Notes under the pieces: model-generated
Told to the model about the DNA's origin: nothing
The model's input: only the letters and a program-made list of their open reading frames with translations
The model's database searches: none
Program-made: the position numbers and the translations under genes
Shown: piece after piece, positions 9,316-17,650 of the stretch
How positions within the stretch are numbered: the stretch's first letter is position 1
Layout of the letters: each line of letters opens with the position of its first letter
NCBI GenBank assembly: GCA_002335055.1
Contig: DDCH01000004.1
Location: 266,731-330,730 of the forward strand
Direction of reading: 5' to 3'
DNA: 64,000 nt
Origin: Sulfurimonas sp. UBA2011
Lineage (GTDB): Bacteria; Campylobacterota; Campylobacteria; Campylobacterales; Sulfurimonadaceae

Positions 9316-10986
9316 CTACTCAGTATATATAAAACGCTTTATTTTTTTAGTAGGTGTTTTAATAAATGGTTCTATCTGTTCTACAAACTTCACCATTTTA
9401 GAGTAAGAAGCTACTTGTGTATTTACATCTTGACGCATTTCCTCAAGTAAGGCATTTATCTTTACTTTAACCTCAGCATCTGGTACATTATGAGCTTCAA
9501 ACATTTTATCTATAAGTTCGTAATCTAAGTGAATTTTTGCAATAAGTTTATCATCGCGCATCATCATAAGTGAATCAAGAACAGCTTCATGTTGGTTTAT
9601 TGTCGCTTCTATCTGTTCAGGGAAGATATTTTCTCCACCACTACCGATGATGACATTTTTACTACGTCCATTGATAAATATATATCCGTCCTCATCAACA
9701 TACCCTAAGTCTCCTGAGTGGAACCAACCATCTTTATCTATAACTTCAGCACTCTGTTTTTCATCTTTATAATAACCCATCATAAGACTTGGTGATTTAA
9801 ACAGAAGTTCACCTGAACCTGTATCATCATCAGGGTCTTTTACTTTTACCTCAACATATGGGAAGGTTGTTCCTGTTGACTTTAACTTTACTTTACTACC
9901 TAAAACTGTTCCTGCAAGAAGAGGAGCAGTTTCTGTTAAACCATAACCAATGATATAAGGAAATTCTGCTTCTTTTAAAAAATTCTCAACATAAGGAGAT
10001 ATTCCAGCACCACCAATACCAAAGAAACGCAGTCTTCCACCAAAAGTCTCTATTAGCTTCTTCCCCGCTATTTTGTTAAGTTTTTTTCTAAAGAAAGCAA
10101 TACCATAGAGTGCTCTCAGAATAAATGAACCTGTAAACTTTGGTAATACTTTGTTTTTATATATTTTTTCAATGATAAGTGGAACACTTATCATCATAGT
10201 AGGTTTAACTATACTAAAGGCTTTTAGTAAAACACTCGGTGTTGGAACCTTGTCAATATATACAACACTTGAACCATGAAGAATTGGTACTAAAAAACCA
10301 ACGGTACATTCTAGTGTATGGGCAAGTGGCAAGATAGATAAAAAGACATCACTTGGTAATATTTCTATTTTAGAGTAAGTTGAGAGAGCATTTGTTGTAA
10401 GGTTCTTATGTGAAAGCATAACACCTTTAGAGTTTCCTGTAGTTCCAGAAGTATACAGAAGTGCTGCCATATCATCTTCTTTTGGTACACTTAACTCTTT
10501 AGCTGATCTAAGTTTTTGTTTGATTTTTGAGATATAACTGTGGTTAGTAAGTGATGTGACTATCTCTAAGTCATCAAGTTTGATAACAAAATGAAGTTTA
10601 GAATCATTAAGCTCTTCTATTGTAGAAAGGTGTTTATCTGAGACAAAAATTGCCTTAGCTTCTGAGTGATGAATTATGTGATGTACATCAGACATATGAA
10701 AGTCAGGTAGTATTGGGACAGCAACAGCTCCAAAATATGTAATACTGAGATAAGCAACTCCCCAGTTTGGCATATTTTCACTCAAAATAGCTACTTTATC
10801 ACCTTTTTTTATACCATTAGCATGAAGCATTATAATAGTATCTTGGATATTTTGTCGTAACTCATCATAGCTCATTGGATCTTGACCAACTTTTGCTAAT
10901 GCAGGCTCATTAGGATACAGAGTAACAGAACGGTCTATAAGACTTTTTAACGTAAAGTTTTCTAAGTTATCATAAGGGTAAATCAT
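9316..10986 (-). CDS. Long-chain acyl-CoA synthetase / AMP-binding protein
   Basis: Activates a fatty acid to acyl-AMP and then acyl-CoA (ANL superfamily). The 556-aa protein has the phosphate-binding motif YTSGTTGNSKG at 178-188, the A5 motif GYGLTETAP near 355, the A7/A8 region SGDLGYVDEDGYIFINGR near 432-450, and a candidate catalytic lysine in the C-terminal IKTPTKKIKR. This form, with a 30-residue insert before GGAGIS, resembles the FadD/AMP-forming enzymes of Sulfurimonas-type genomes rather than acetyl-CoA synthetase. Chain-length preference cannot be read. It stands alone, with its own promoter at 11020-11025, and is divergent from the ygiQ gene. Confidence 0.88.
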   Translation of the reverse strand: MIYPYDNLENFTLKSLIDRSVTLYPNEPALAKVGQDPMSYDELRQNIQDTIIMLHANGIKKGDKVAILSENMPNWGVAYLSITYFGAVAVPILPDFHMSDVHHIIHHSEAKAIFVSDKHLSTIEELNDSKLHFVIKLDDLEIVTSLTNHSYISKIKQKLRSAKELSVPKEDDMAALLYTSGTTGNSKGVMLSHKNLTTNALSTYSKIEILPSDVFLSILPLAHTLECTVGFLVPILHGSSVVYIDKVPTPSVLLKAFSIVKPTMMISVPLIIEKIYKNKVLPKFTGSFILRALYGIAFFRKKLNKIAGKKLIETFGGRLRFFGIGGAGISPYVENFLKEAEFPYIIGYGLTETAPLLAGTVLGSKVKLKSTGTTFPYVEVKVKDPDDDTGSGELLFKSPSLMMGYYKDEKQSAEVIDKDGWFHSGDLGYVDEDGYIFINGRSKNVIIGSGGENIFPEQIEATINQHEAVLDSLMMMRDDKLIAKIHLDYELIDKMFEAHNVPDAEVKVKINALLEEMRQDVNTQVASYSKMVKFVEQIEPFIKTPTKKIKRFIYTE

Positions 10987-11019
10987 AACTAATCTCTTCT
11001 TTTGGATTTATTTAGTATT

Positions 11020-11025
11020 ATTATA
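11020..11025 (-). promoter_or_regulatory. -10 promoter box for the acyl-CoA synthetase gene
   Basis: TATAAT on the minus strand (attata on plus) in an extended tgTATAAT context, 33 nt upstream of the ATG at 10986. It is back to back with the ygiQ promoter, so the 88-bp gap holds both promoters. Confidence 0.55.
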
Positions 11026-11042
11026 CATATAAATAGTGTACA

Positions 11043-11048
11043 TATAAT
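11043..11048 (+). promoter_or_regulatory. -10 promoter box for ygiQ
   Basis: TATAAT 26 nt upstream of the TTG start at 11075. An aaaggc ribosome site lies at about 11064-11069. Confidence 0.5.
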
Positions 11049-11074
11049 AATGTTTCACAAAAAAAGGCAAATTC

Positions 11075-12856
11075 TTGAGCAGACGTCACAAAAGCAATCA
11101 ACCTAAACATGATACTGTTAACTTTACACAAGCAGATTTTCTCCCAACAACACGAGCTGATATGGATGCAAGAGGATGGGATTATTGTGATATTATCCTA
11201 GTAAGTGGCGATGCTTATATTGATTCACCTTTTATAGGTGTAGCAATGGTCGGTCGTATGCTTGAGCGTATGGGTTACAAGGTAGGAATGATAGGACAAC
11301 CTGACATTAAAAGCCCTGATGACATTAGACGTTTAGGTGAGCCGCGCCTGTACTGGGGAGTAAGTGGTGGAAGTGTTGATAGCATGGTTTCTAACTACAC
11401 TGCGACAAAAAAGTTTAGAAACTCAGATGATTATACTCCAGGTGGAAAGAATACTAAACGTCCAGATAGGGCTATAAGTGTTTACTGTAATCTTATTCGT
11501 CAACACTTTAAAAATACTGTTCCTTTAGTTCTAGGTGGAATTGAAGCGAGTTTAAGACGAGTAACACACTATGACTACTGGTCAGATAAACTAAAAAAAC
11601 CAATCCTTTTTGATGCAAAAGCAGATGTTCTTATTTATGGAATGGGTGAGACTGCTATAGAAGAGTTAACACGCGCTATGGATGAAAAACGCGACTATAG
11701 AGAGGTAAAAGGAATTTGTTATATTTCTAAAGAACCTGTAGAAAGATTTCATCAAATGCCTTCACACCAAGACTGTTTAGATGATAAAGAGAAGTATATA
11801 GACCTCTTTGACCTTTTTTATGATAACAATGACCCTATCGCTGCAAATGGTTTATGTCAAGCAGTAGATAAACGCTACCTTATCCAAAATCCACCTTGTA
11901 ATCACCTCAATGAAAAAGAGATGGATGCAAACTCTAACCTTCCTTTTACAAGAGAGTTACACCCTCACTATGCAAAAGAAGGAAAGGTCAAATGTTTAGA
12001 AACTATTAAGTTCTCTATCATGACACACCACGGTTGTTGGGGAGAGTGTAACTTCTGTGCTATTGGTGTGCATCAAGGGCGTAGTATTCGTACTCGTAGT
12101 GAAGAGAACATACTTGCAGAAGCAAATGACTTTAACAAGTATAAAGACTATAAGGGAATTATCTCTGATGTAGGTGGACCAACTGCAAATATGTACGGTT
12201 ATGAGTGTAATAAAAAAGAAAAACTCGGTACATGTGATCATCAGCGTTGTGTAGATGCTTCTCATCTTTGTCAGTCTATGAAACCAGACCACTCTCGCAA
12301 TATTAACCTTCTAAGACAGATTCGTGAAGTACCAGGAGTACGTAAAGCCTTTGTAGCATCTGGTGTTCGTTATGATCTTATCACGGCTGACAAAGAGCAT
12401 GGGTACTCTTACTTAAAAGAGATGGTCAAACACCATATATCTGGACAGATGAAAGTAGCACCTGAGCATACACAGCAGCATGTTCTAGAACTTATGGGTA
12501 AACCTGGTAAACAGACACTTATAGACTTTAAAAAGTTATACGATAAGCTAAACGCAGAAGAGGGTAAAAAACAATTTTTAACTTACTACCTTATAGCCGC
12601 ACACCCTGGTTGTGAAGAAAAAGACATGCATGAGTTAAAACGCTTTACTACAGAAGAGTTACAGATGAACCCTGAACAGGCTCAGGTCTTCACTCCAACA
12701 CCTGGAACTTACTCTGCTGTTATGTACTATACAGAAATGGACCCTAAGACTAGAAAGAAAATCTTTGTTGAAAAAGACACTAAACGCAAAGAAAAACAAA
12801 AAAATATCGTTGTAAATAAAGAACACTTCTCTTCTGCAAGTGGATTTGCTTCTTAA
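11075..12856 (+). CDS. YgiQ family radical SAM protein
   Basis: A 593-aa radical S-adenosylmethionine enzyme of the YgiQ family; the reaction and substrate are not established. An N-terminal B12-binding-like region is followed by the radical SAM core with the [4Fe-4S] ligands C321, C325 and C328 in GCWGECNFC. Beyond the core there is a further cysteine-rich segment (CNKKEKLGTCDHQRC), typical of this family, and the family's C-terminal domain with FTPTPGTYS. The start is TTG at 11075, giving MSRRHKS, with no ATG nearby. The stop overlaps that of the convergent chemotaxis-receptor remnant by a few bases. Confidence 0.92.
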   Translation: MSRRHKSNQPKHDTVNFTQADFLPTTRADMDARGWDYCDIILVSGDAYIDSPFIGVAMVGRMLERMGYKVGMIGQPDIKSPDDIRRLGEPRLYWGVSGGSVDSMVSNYTATKKFRNSDDYTPGGKNTKRPDRAISVYCNLIRQHFKNTVPLVLGGIEASLRRVTHYDYWSDKLKKPILFDAKADVLIYGMGETAIEELTRAMDEKRDYREVKGICYISKEPVERFHQMPSHQDCLDDKEKYIDLFDLFYDNNDPIAANGLCQAVDKRYLIQNPPCNHLNEKEMDANSNLPFTRELHPHYAKEGKVKCLETIKFSIMTHHGCWGECNFCAIGVHQGRSIRTRSEENILAEANDFNKYKDYKGIISDVGGPTANMYGYECNKKEKLGTCDHQRCVDASHLCQSMKPDHSRNINLLRQIREVPGVRKAFVASGVRYDLITADKEHGYSYLKEMVKHHISGQMKVAPEHTQQHVLELMGKPGKQTLIDFKKLYDKLNAEEGKKQFLTYYLIAAHPGCEEKDMHELKRFTTEELQMNPEQAQVFTPTPGTYSAVMYYTEMDPKTRKKIFVEKDTKRKEKQKNIVVNKEHFSSASGFAS

Positions 12857-13116
12857 GTTTTAAAGTACTCTAACTTAGTATTGAGTTCTTGTGCTGAGCC
12901 ATTTAGTTGATTCGCTATTTGTGCAAGTTCTTGCATACTTGTATTATTCTCGTTTGAGATAGCACTAGTGCTTTGTATTCTACTGAGCATATCTTTTGTA
13001 TGAATGGCAATCTCAAGTGAACCTTTTACACTTGCTTGGGTTTGTTTATTTGTTTTATCCATCGTCTCTACACTTAATCTGCCTTGTTTCACTTGAAAGC
13101 TGTTCTCACTTTTCAC
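12853..13116 (-). pseudogene. C-terminal remnant of a methyl-accepting chemotaxis protein
   Basis: The 87-residue fragment has the heptad-like coiled-coil pattern and final NENNTSMQELAQIANQLNG segment seen at the end of epsilonproteobacterial chemoreceptors (normally 400-600 aa). The hairpin tip that binds CheA and CheW is absent. Upstream DNA to 13371 contains a fragment on the same strand that could be the receptor's N-terminal membrane part, separated by stops. The gene is a remnant and would not make a working receptor. Confidence 0.65.
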
Positions 13117-13371
13117 TCATTCCATGTTCGAGAATTACACTATGATAGATACTCTCTATTAAGCTGAGTTCTTGTGACCAAGTCTACAGCTAGTTTAGTT
13201 TTAAAAAGAGTAGACTTAAAGTTATAGCTATTAGTATGTAAGAAATCATTGCGGGAGAGAAGACTATCTGTATCATCTCATTAAAACTAAATACTTTGGC
13301 ATAATAAACCATAAGTATTCAAGTAATTGGAGGAATCATAAAACTATTCTATGATAAGAAATCTTAATGTA
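13117..13371 (-). pseudogene. Degenerate membrane-protein fragment, probably 5' part of the same receptor
   Basis: No frame is open through this 255-bp stretch. On the minus strand one frame reads FSFNEMIQIVFSPAMISYI and then a second hydrophobic segment before stops at LKLN. This looks like a membrane-spanning sensor N-terminus. Position and strand fit the chemoreceptor remnant directly downstream, but the identity is inferred only from that. Confidence 0.4.
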
Positions 13372-14307
13372 TTATTTGCATATAGAAGTAGCTGTTAAAA
13401 ATATATAATCTTTTCCTGTGATAGTCACACGGTATTTTTTCTGTTGTAAGTATTTCTTAGAAAAGATGACATCCTTATAGAGTAGTCCCATCTCTGAGAA
13501 GGCATAGTTTTTGACTTTAGCCCCATAAATCATCTCTCCGTCTATCCATCTACAGTTAGGAAAGCCGAGTATCATGGCTCCATCTTGTTTGAGTTGGTTT
13601 TGTACTATGGACATAAGAAGAGGATTAAACTCAAGGTTTGAGCTTTGTAGGGTTCCTATACTTATGATGAGGTCAAATTTTCCTATATCTAAGGACTCTA
13701 AGTCATTTATATCATGTGTATAAAAAGAGATGTTTTTATACTCTGTAAACATAACTTTGGCTTTGTTTATAGCCGAAGGACAATAGTCAATACCAACAAG
13801 TTCCAAATTAGAAATATTTTTACTCAGTGAAAGAATAGCTTCAAACTCATCGCCACTATTAACACCAAGGTTAAGAATTCGAAGTCTCGTATCTAGTTTT
13901 ACATTTTTGAGTGCTTGAAGATAATAATAGATAAAAGAACTCTCTTCATTTTTATGGATTTGACTAAATATAGAGTTCTGTCCATACTTTTCTTCTTTAT
14001 TAGTAATTGTTTTATGGAAACTTGAGTCATTGTTGAGTTTTTGAAATCTTATACAAATAGTATGGTCTTTGAGTACTTTTGGTGTTAACATCTTACATTG
14101 AAGTAGCTGAGCCAAGTCTAACCAGGACTTATATCCCCTGAAAATATACTCTTCTCCTTCAATAGTAAAAATATTACCATTGTAAGACGAATATAAATCA
14201 GGGTTTAAAACTTCAAATTCTATGATGTCTTGAGCTTCAATTTTACCCAGTGCATCAGTGAGTTGTGGAATGATGTGTGCCATTTTTTGTGTGGTGAAAG
14301 TATACAT
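13372..14307 (-). CDS. Class I SAM-dependent methyltransferase, substrate unknown
   Basis: About 311 aa. The C-terminal two thirds is a Rossmann-fold methyltransferase: motif I ILNLGVNSGDE, the acidic end of strand 2 in LELVGIDYC, motif II-like FDLIISIGTLQ, and a post-motif FPNCRWIDGEMIYG. The first about 130 residues match nothing I recognise. A frame extends ten codons further to a TTG at 14337, but a TATAAT box at 14314-14319 sits inside that extension, so the start is more likely ATG 14307 or ATG 14283. The gene is flanked by two broken signalling genes, and nothing links it to a pathway. Confidence 0.75.
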   Translation of the reverse strand: MYTFTTQKMAHIIPQLTDALGKIEAQDIIEFEVLNPDLYSSYNGNIFTIEGEEYIFRGYKSWLDLAQLLQCKMLTPKVLKDHTICIRFQKLNNDSSFHKTITNKEEKYGQNSIFSQIHKNEESSFIYYYLQALKNVKLDTRLRILNLGVNSGDEFEAILSLSKNISNLELVGIDYCPSAINKAKVMFTEYKNISFYTHDINDLESLDIGKFDLIISIGTLQSSNLEFNPLLMSIVQNQLKQDGAMILGFPNCRWIDGEMIYGAKVKNYAFSEMGLLYKDVIFSKKYLQQKKYRVTITGKDYIFLTATSICK

Positions 14308-14313
14308 GAATGA

Positions 14314-14319
14314 ATTATA
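14314..14319 (-). promoter_or_regulatory. Probable -10 box for the methyltransferase gene
   Basis: TATAAT on the minus strand (attata on plus) lies 6 nt before the ATG at 14307. Transcription would then begin at or near that ATG, giving a leaderless message or a start at the ATG at 14283. Confidence 0.45.
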
Positions 14320-14388
14320 CAACAAAGAGATGTACAATTAATCTTGATTTTGATAATCTTAGCTAGGATAAGAAAAGGTATAAGTTAA

Positions 14389-15145
14389 ATGAATGAAAAT
14401 ATAAGTTTTTATCGCTTTATGCATAAGCAAATTCTAGTAGTAATTGCCCTTTGTATAGAAACCGGTCCTGATTATATTATTAATGATAAGCATCTTTATA
14501 TTAGTGTTAGCATTGGTTTGAGTATTATGAACAATGCACAACTATTTTTAAAAGAAGCAGATATGGCTATGTATGAAGTAAAACATAAAGGTCGAGATGG
14601 AGTCATCCTTTTTAGTAAAGAACTTCGTGCAATTGTTGAGAAAAAGATAGATATAGAGTGAAAAATACTGGTTATATAATAGATCCTGAAGTATATATTT
14701 TAGAAAAAGAGCAAAATATTTTACCTGAATTAATTTTAATTGAAATAACAGAGACACAGATTATGAATGATCCAGGTTTTGTAATAAAGACACTCACCGA
14801 GATTTTAAATAGGGGAATAAAACTGGAGATAGATGACTTTGAACAGGATACTCATCTCTTGCATACTTGAAAAATCTTCATATAAATAAACTAAAAATAG
14901 ATAAATCATTTGTCGATAATCTACCTTTAGACACTGCTGGAATCACGATTGTTTAGTCAATTATAGCATTAGCAAATGGTCTCAACTTAAAAGTAATTGC
15001 TGAGGGTGCAGAAACACAAGAACAGCTTGACTTTTTAATCCAATATGAATGTAATTATATTCAAGGCCATCTATTTGAGAAACCTTTATCTGCACAAATA
15101 ATGCAAGACAAACTACTTCAAATTAAAAAGCTAGCAGTTAAATAA
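14389..15145 (+). pseudogene. GGDEF-EAL (cyclic di-GMP) protein, broken by deletions, frameshift and stop
   Basis: Three pieces of one gene can be read. 14389-14661 holds the end of a GGDEF domain (KEADMAMYEVKHKGRDG); the GGDEF motif itself is deleted. 14658-14870 holds part of an EAL domain (LILIEITETQIMND, then IDDFE). Loss of one A near 14841 shifts the frame: restoring it gives DDFETGYSSLAYLK, followed by KLKIDKSFVDNLP. A TAG at about 14956 interrupts before SIIALANGL and KVIAEGAETQEQL. The start of the EAL domain, including the EAL motif, is also gone. The original enzyme made or degraded cyclic di-GMP; this copy cannot. Confidence 0.9.
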
Positions 15146-15240
15146 TTTAGAAAATTAGTAAAACCCCCACTTTAATAAAAATAATGCAAAAAATGTTCCA
15201 ACTTTTGTATGCTCTTACATTTCTTTCAGTTTAAATAGCA

Positions 15241-15246
15241 TACAAT
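15241..15246 (+). promoter_or_regulatory. -10 promoter box for the S4-trpD-tsaE-lptB-rpoN run
   Basis: TACAAT in the context TAGCATACAAT, 30 nt upstream of the S4 gene's ATG. It is the last promoter-like signal before a run of closely packed plus-strand genes reaching to about 19666. Confidence 0.45.
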
Positions 15247-15275
15247 AAACAAAAAAATATTTGAGAACCCAAAGT

Positions 15276-15521
15276 ATGAGAATAGATAAATTTTTAAATT
15301 CAGTAAATATAACCAAACGCAGAAGTGTCGCACAAGATATGCTGGCTAACAAAGTAGTAGAGATTAATGGTGTACTTGTTAAACCGAGTAAGAATGTAGA
15401 GATAGGTAATATCATCACTATAAATTACTTAGAGAGTGCAAAAAAGTATGAAGTTTTAGCACTACCCACAACAAAATCAACACCCAAGTCACTACAGCAT
15501 GAATACATAAAGGAGTTATGA
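15276..15521 (+). CDS. S4-domain RNA-binding protein (Hsp15/RqcP-like)
   Basis: An 81-aa protein with a single S4 RNA-binding domain from the N-terminus (MRIDKFLNSVNITKRRSVAQ) to about residue 60. Small S4 proteins of this kind bind ribosomal or transfer RNA on stalled 50S subunits. I take ATG 15276 as the start because the domain begins exactly there; a TTG five codons upstream is possible. The stop overlaps the trpD start in an ATGA. Confidence 0.85.
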   Translation: MRIDKFLNSVNITKRRSVAQDMLANKVVEINGVLVKPSKNVEIGNIITINYLESAKKYEVLALPTTKSTPKSLQHEYIKEL

Positions 15522-16507
15522 TGACTTACGAGAGTGCACAAGCAGATTTTACATCACTTTTTAAGCATGAGATGAATGATGCACAGATGCGAGAGTTTCT
15601 AGTTGGAATGACTCTTGATAAAAACACTTCAGTAAATGCTATTGCTGCAGCTGCGGATGTGATGAGAAGTTTTGCTATTCCTTTGCCTATAAAAGAAGAT
15701 ACAAGAGCTAGAGCACTAGATATAGTGGGAACAGGTGGGGATAAAATAGGCTCTTTCAACATCTCTTCAACTGTAGCACTTTTAGTAGCTGCATGTGGAG
15801 CAACCGTTGCAAAACATGGAAGTCGTTCTATCACTTCAAAAAGTGGAAGTGCCGATATGTTTGAAGCACTTGGTATAAGACTTGATTTGAGTATAGAAAA
15901 TAGTGCTAAATTACTTGAAGAGACAGGTTTTACCTTTATGTTCGCACAAAATCATCATCCTGCAATGAAGTTTATCATGCCTGTTCGTAAAAGTATTCCG
16001 GATAAGACAATTTTTAATATTTTAGGTCCACTTACAAATCCTGCAGGTGTACAAAAGTTTATGCTTGGAGTATTTGATAAAGAGTTTGTCCCTAAGATAC
16101 TTGAAGCCTTAAAAATCAATGGTGCTACATCAGCTATGGTTGTAAGTTCTAAAGAAGGGATGGATGAGATAAGCATTAGCGACATCACATATGGCGCTCG
16201 TCTTCGTAATGGCATAGTCCATGAGTTTGAGATAGACCCTGAAGCTTGTAAAATACGAAAAATGCCACTTAAAGCTATTTTGGGTGGAGATGCAAAAGAA
16301 AATGCAAATATTCTTCGCCAAATATTTAATGGAACTTCTACAGATGCACAAAGAGACATAGTGCTTATAAACGCAGCAGCTGCACTACTAGTAGATGGTC
16401 TTGTTCGTGATATGCAAGATGGTATAGAAATGGCAAGAGAAGCCCTTGGAAATAAACGAGGCAATAAAAAATTGAAACAAATAATAGAAGTGAGTAATAA
16501 ACTATGA
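15518..16507 (+). CDS. trpD: Anthranilate phosphoribosyltransferase
   Basis: Transfers phosphoribose from PRPP to anthranilate, the second step of tryptophan synthesis. At 329 aa it is full length. The PRPP-binding loop GTGGDKIGSFN is at residues 71-81 and the second conserved segment KHGSRSITSKSGSADMFEAL follows near 98. The protein starts with two methionines; the first overlaps the S4 gene's stop, indicating translational coupling. No other trp gene is nearby, so the pathway is dispersed, as often in Campylobacterota. Confidence 0.96.
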   Translation: MMTYESAQADFTSLFKHEMNDAQMREFLVGMTLDKNTSVNAIAAAADVMRSFAIPLPIKEDTRARALDIVGTGGDKIGSFNISSTVALLVAACGATVAKHGSRSITSKSGSADMFEALGIRLDLSIENSAKLLEETGFTFMFAQNHHPAMKFIMPVRKSIPDKTIFNILGPLTNPAGVQKFMLGVFDKEFVPKILEALKINGATSAMVVSSKEGMDEISISDITYGARLRNGIVHEFEIDPEACKIRKMPLKAILGGDAKENANILRQIFNGTSTDAQRDIVLINAAAALLVDGLVRDMQDGIEMAREALGNKRGNKKLKQIIEVSNKL

Positions 16508-16926
16508 CAACATATAAATGCAGTGAAGACAGACTATTTTCTTTTGTGAGACAACTTCTAAAAAATGTTAAAAAAGAGGGTGTGATAATACTTCAGGGTG
16601 ACTTAGCTGCTGGAAAGACTACTCTAGTTCGAGCTGTTGTAAAAGCTATGGGTCTTGCAGACATTGTGACATCACCGACTTTTTCTCTGCAGCAGTGTTA
16701 TGGAACAAGTGTTTATCATTATGACTTATATAACCATGGTTTAGATCATTTTCTCTCTCTTGGTATGCTTGAAGAGTTAGATAAATATGGTTTGCATTTT
16801 GTGGAGTGGGGTGATGATTCACTTGTTGAGTTACTAAACAGCACAGGAATTCCAACAACAGTTATTAAAATAAAAAAAACCTCTGATGATGAAAGAGAGT
16901 ATGAGGTAGAGTATGCACACTCTTAA
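16504..16926 (+). CDS. tsaE: tRNA threonylcarbamoyladenosine biosynthesis ATPase
   Basis: TsaE is the small ATPase that drives turnover of the TsaB-TsaD-TsaE complex making t6A37 in ANN-decoding tRNAs. The 140-aa protein has the P-loop GDLAAGKTT at residues 32-40 and the family motifs TSPTFSL and HYDLY. WG in FVEWGD near 100 is also characteristic. It overlaps trpD by 4 nt (ATGA) and lptB by 14 nt. Confidence 0.95.
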   Translation: MTTYKCSEDRLFSFVRQLLKNVKKEGVIILQGDLAAGKTTLVRAVVKAMGLADIVTSPTFSLQQCYGTSVYHYDLYNHGLDHFLSLGMLEELDKYGLHFVEWGDDSLVELLNSTGIPTTVIKIKKTSDDEREYEVEYAHS

Positions 16927-17635
16927 AGCAGTAAACCTCAAGAAAAAGATAAAAAGTCTAGAGATAGTAAAGGGTATGAGCCTTGAAGTCTCTAGTGGAG
17001 AAGTTGTAGGACTACTTGGACCAAATGGTGCTGGAAAAACAACTACTTTTTATATGATATGTGGACTGGTTGAAGCAAGTGCAGGAGAAGTATTTTTTGA
17101 TGGAGAAAATCTATCTGATATGCCCCTACATCAACGTGCAATTAAAGGAATAGGTTATTTACCACAAGAAGCATCTATCTTTAAAGACCTTAGTGTAGAA
17201 GATAACTTGATGATAGCAGCACAAGTTGGTATAAAAGGTAAAAAAGCACAGGAAAAGCGTATTTTAGAACTCCTAGATATGTTTAACATTGAGCCTATTC
17301 GTTACCGTCAGGGTATTTCACTCTCAGGTGGAGAACGTCGTCGTGTTGAGATTGCACGTGCACTTGTGAATAAGCCTAAGTTTCTTCTTCTTGATGAACC
17401 ATTTGCGGGGGTTGATCCAATCGCTGTTATGGATATTCAAAAGGTTATTAAACAGTTAGTATCTTATGACATTGGTGTGCTTATAACAGACCATAATGTT
17501 CGTGAGACTTTAGATGTTTGTGATCGTGCATATGTTATTAAAGCAGGTGAGCTTTTGGCACAGGGTACAAGTGATGAGATAGGAAAAAACGAAGATGTTC
17601 GTAAACACTATCTTGGTGAAAACTTTAAGCTGTAA
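16913..17635 (+). CDS. lptB: LPS export ABC transporter ATP-binding protein
   Basis: LptB powers extraction of lipopolysaccharide from the inner membrane with LptF, LptG and LptC. The 240-aa protein has Walker A GPNGAGKT at 36-43, Q-loop LPQEAS, signature LSGGERRRVEIARAL, and Walker B LLLDEPFAGVDP. The combination of this signature with the FAGVDP loop and short length is diagnostic of LptB. rpoN follows 15 nt downstream, an lptB-rpoN order conserved across many Proteobacteria. Confidence 0.96.
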   Translation: MHTLKAVNLKKKIKSLEIVKGMSLEVSSGEVVGLLGPNGAGKTTTFYMICGLVEASAGEVFFDGENLSDMPLHQRAIKGIGYLPQEASIFKDLSVEDNLMIAAQVGIKGKKAQEKRILELLDMFNIEPIRYRQGISLSGGERRRVEIARALVNKPKFLLLDEPFAGVDPIAVMDIQKVIKQLVSYDIGVLITDHNVRETLDVCDRAYVIKAGELLAQGTSDEIGKNEDVRKHYLGENFKL

Positions 17636-17650
17636 GGAATGAAATAAAAA

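Noticed and set aside
15955..16464. 169-codon open frame on the minus strand inside trpD
   Set aside because: It lies fully opposite a strongly conserved gene in a fixed frame relation, has no ribosome site, and its protein resembles no family.
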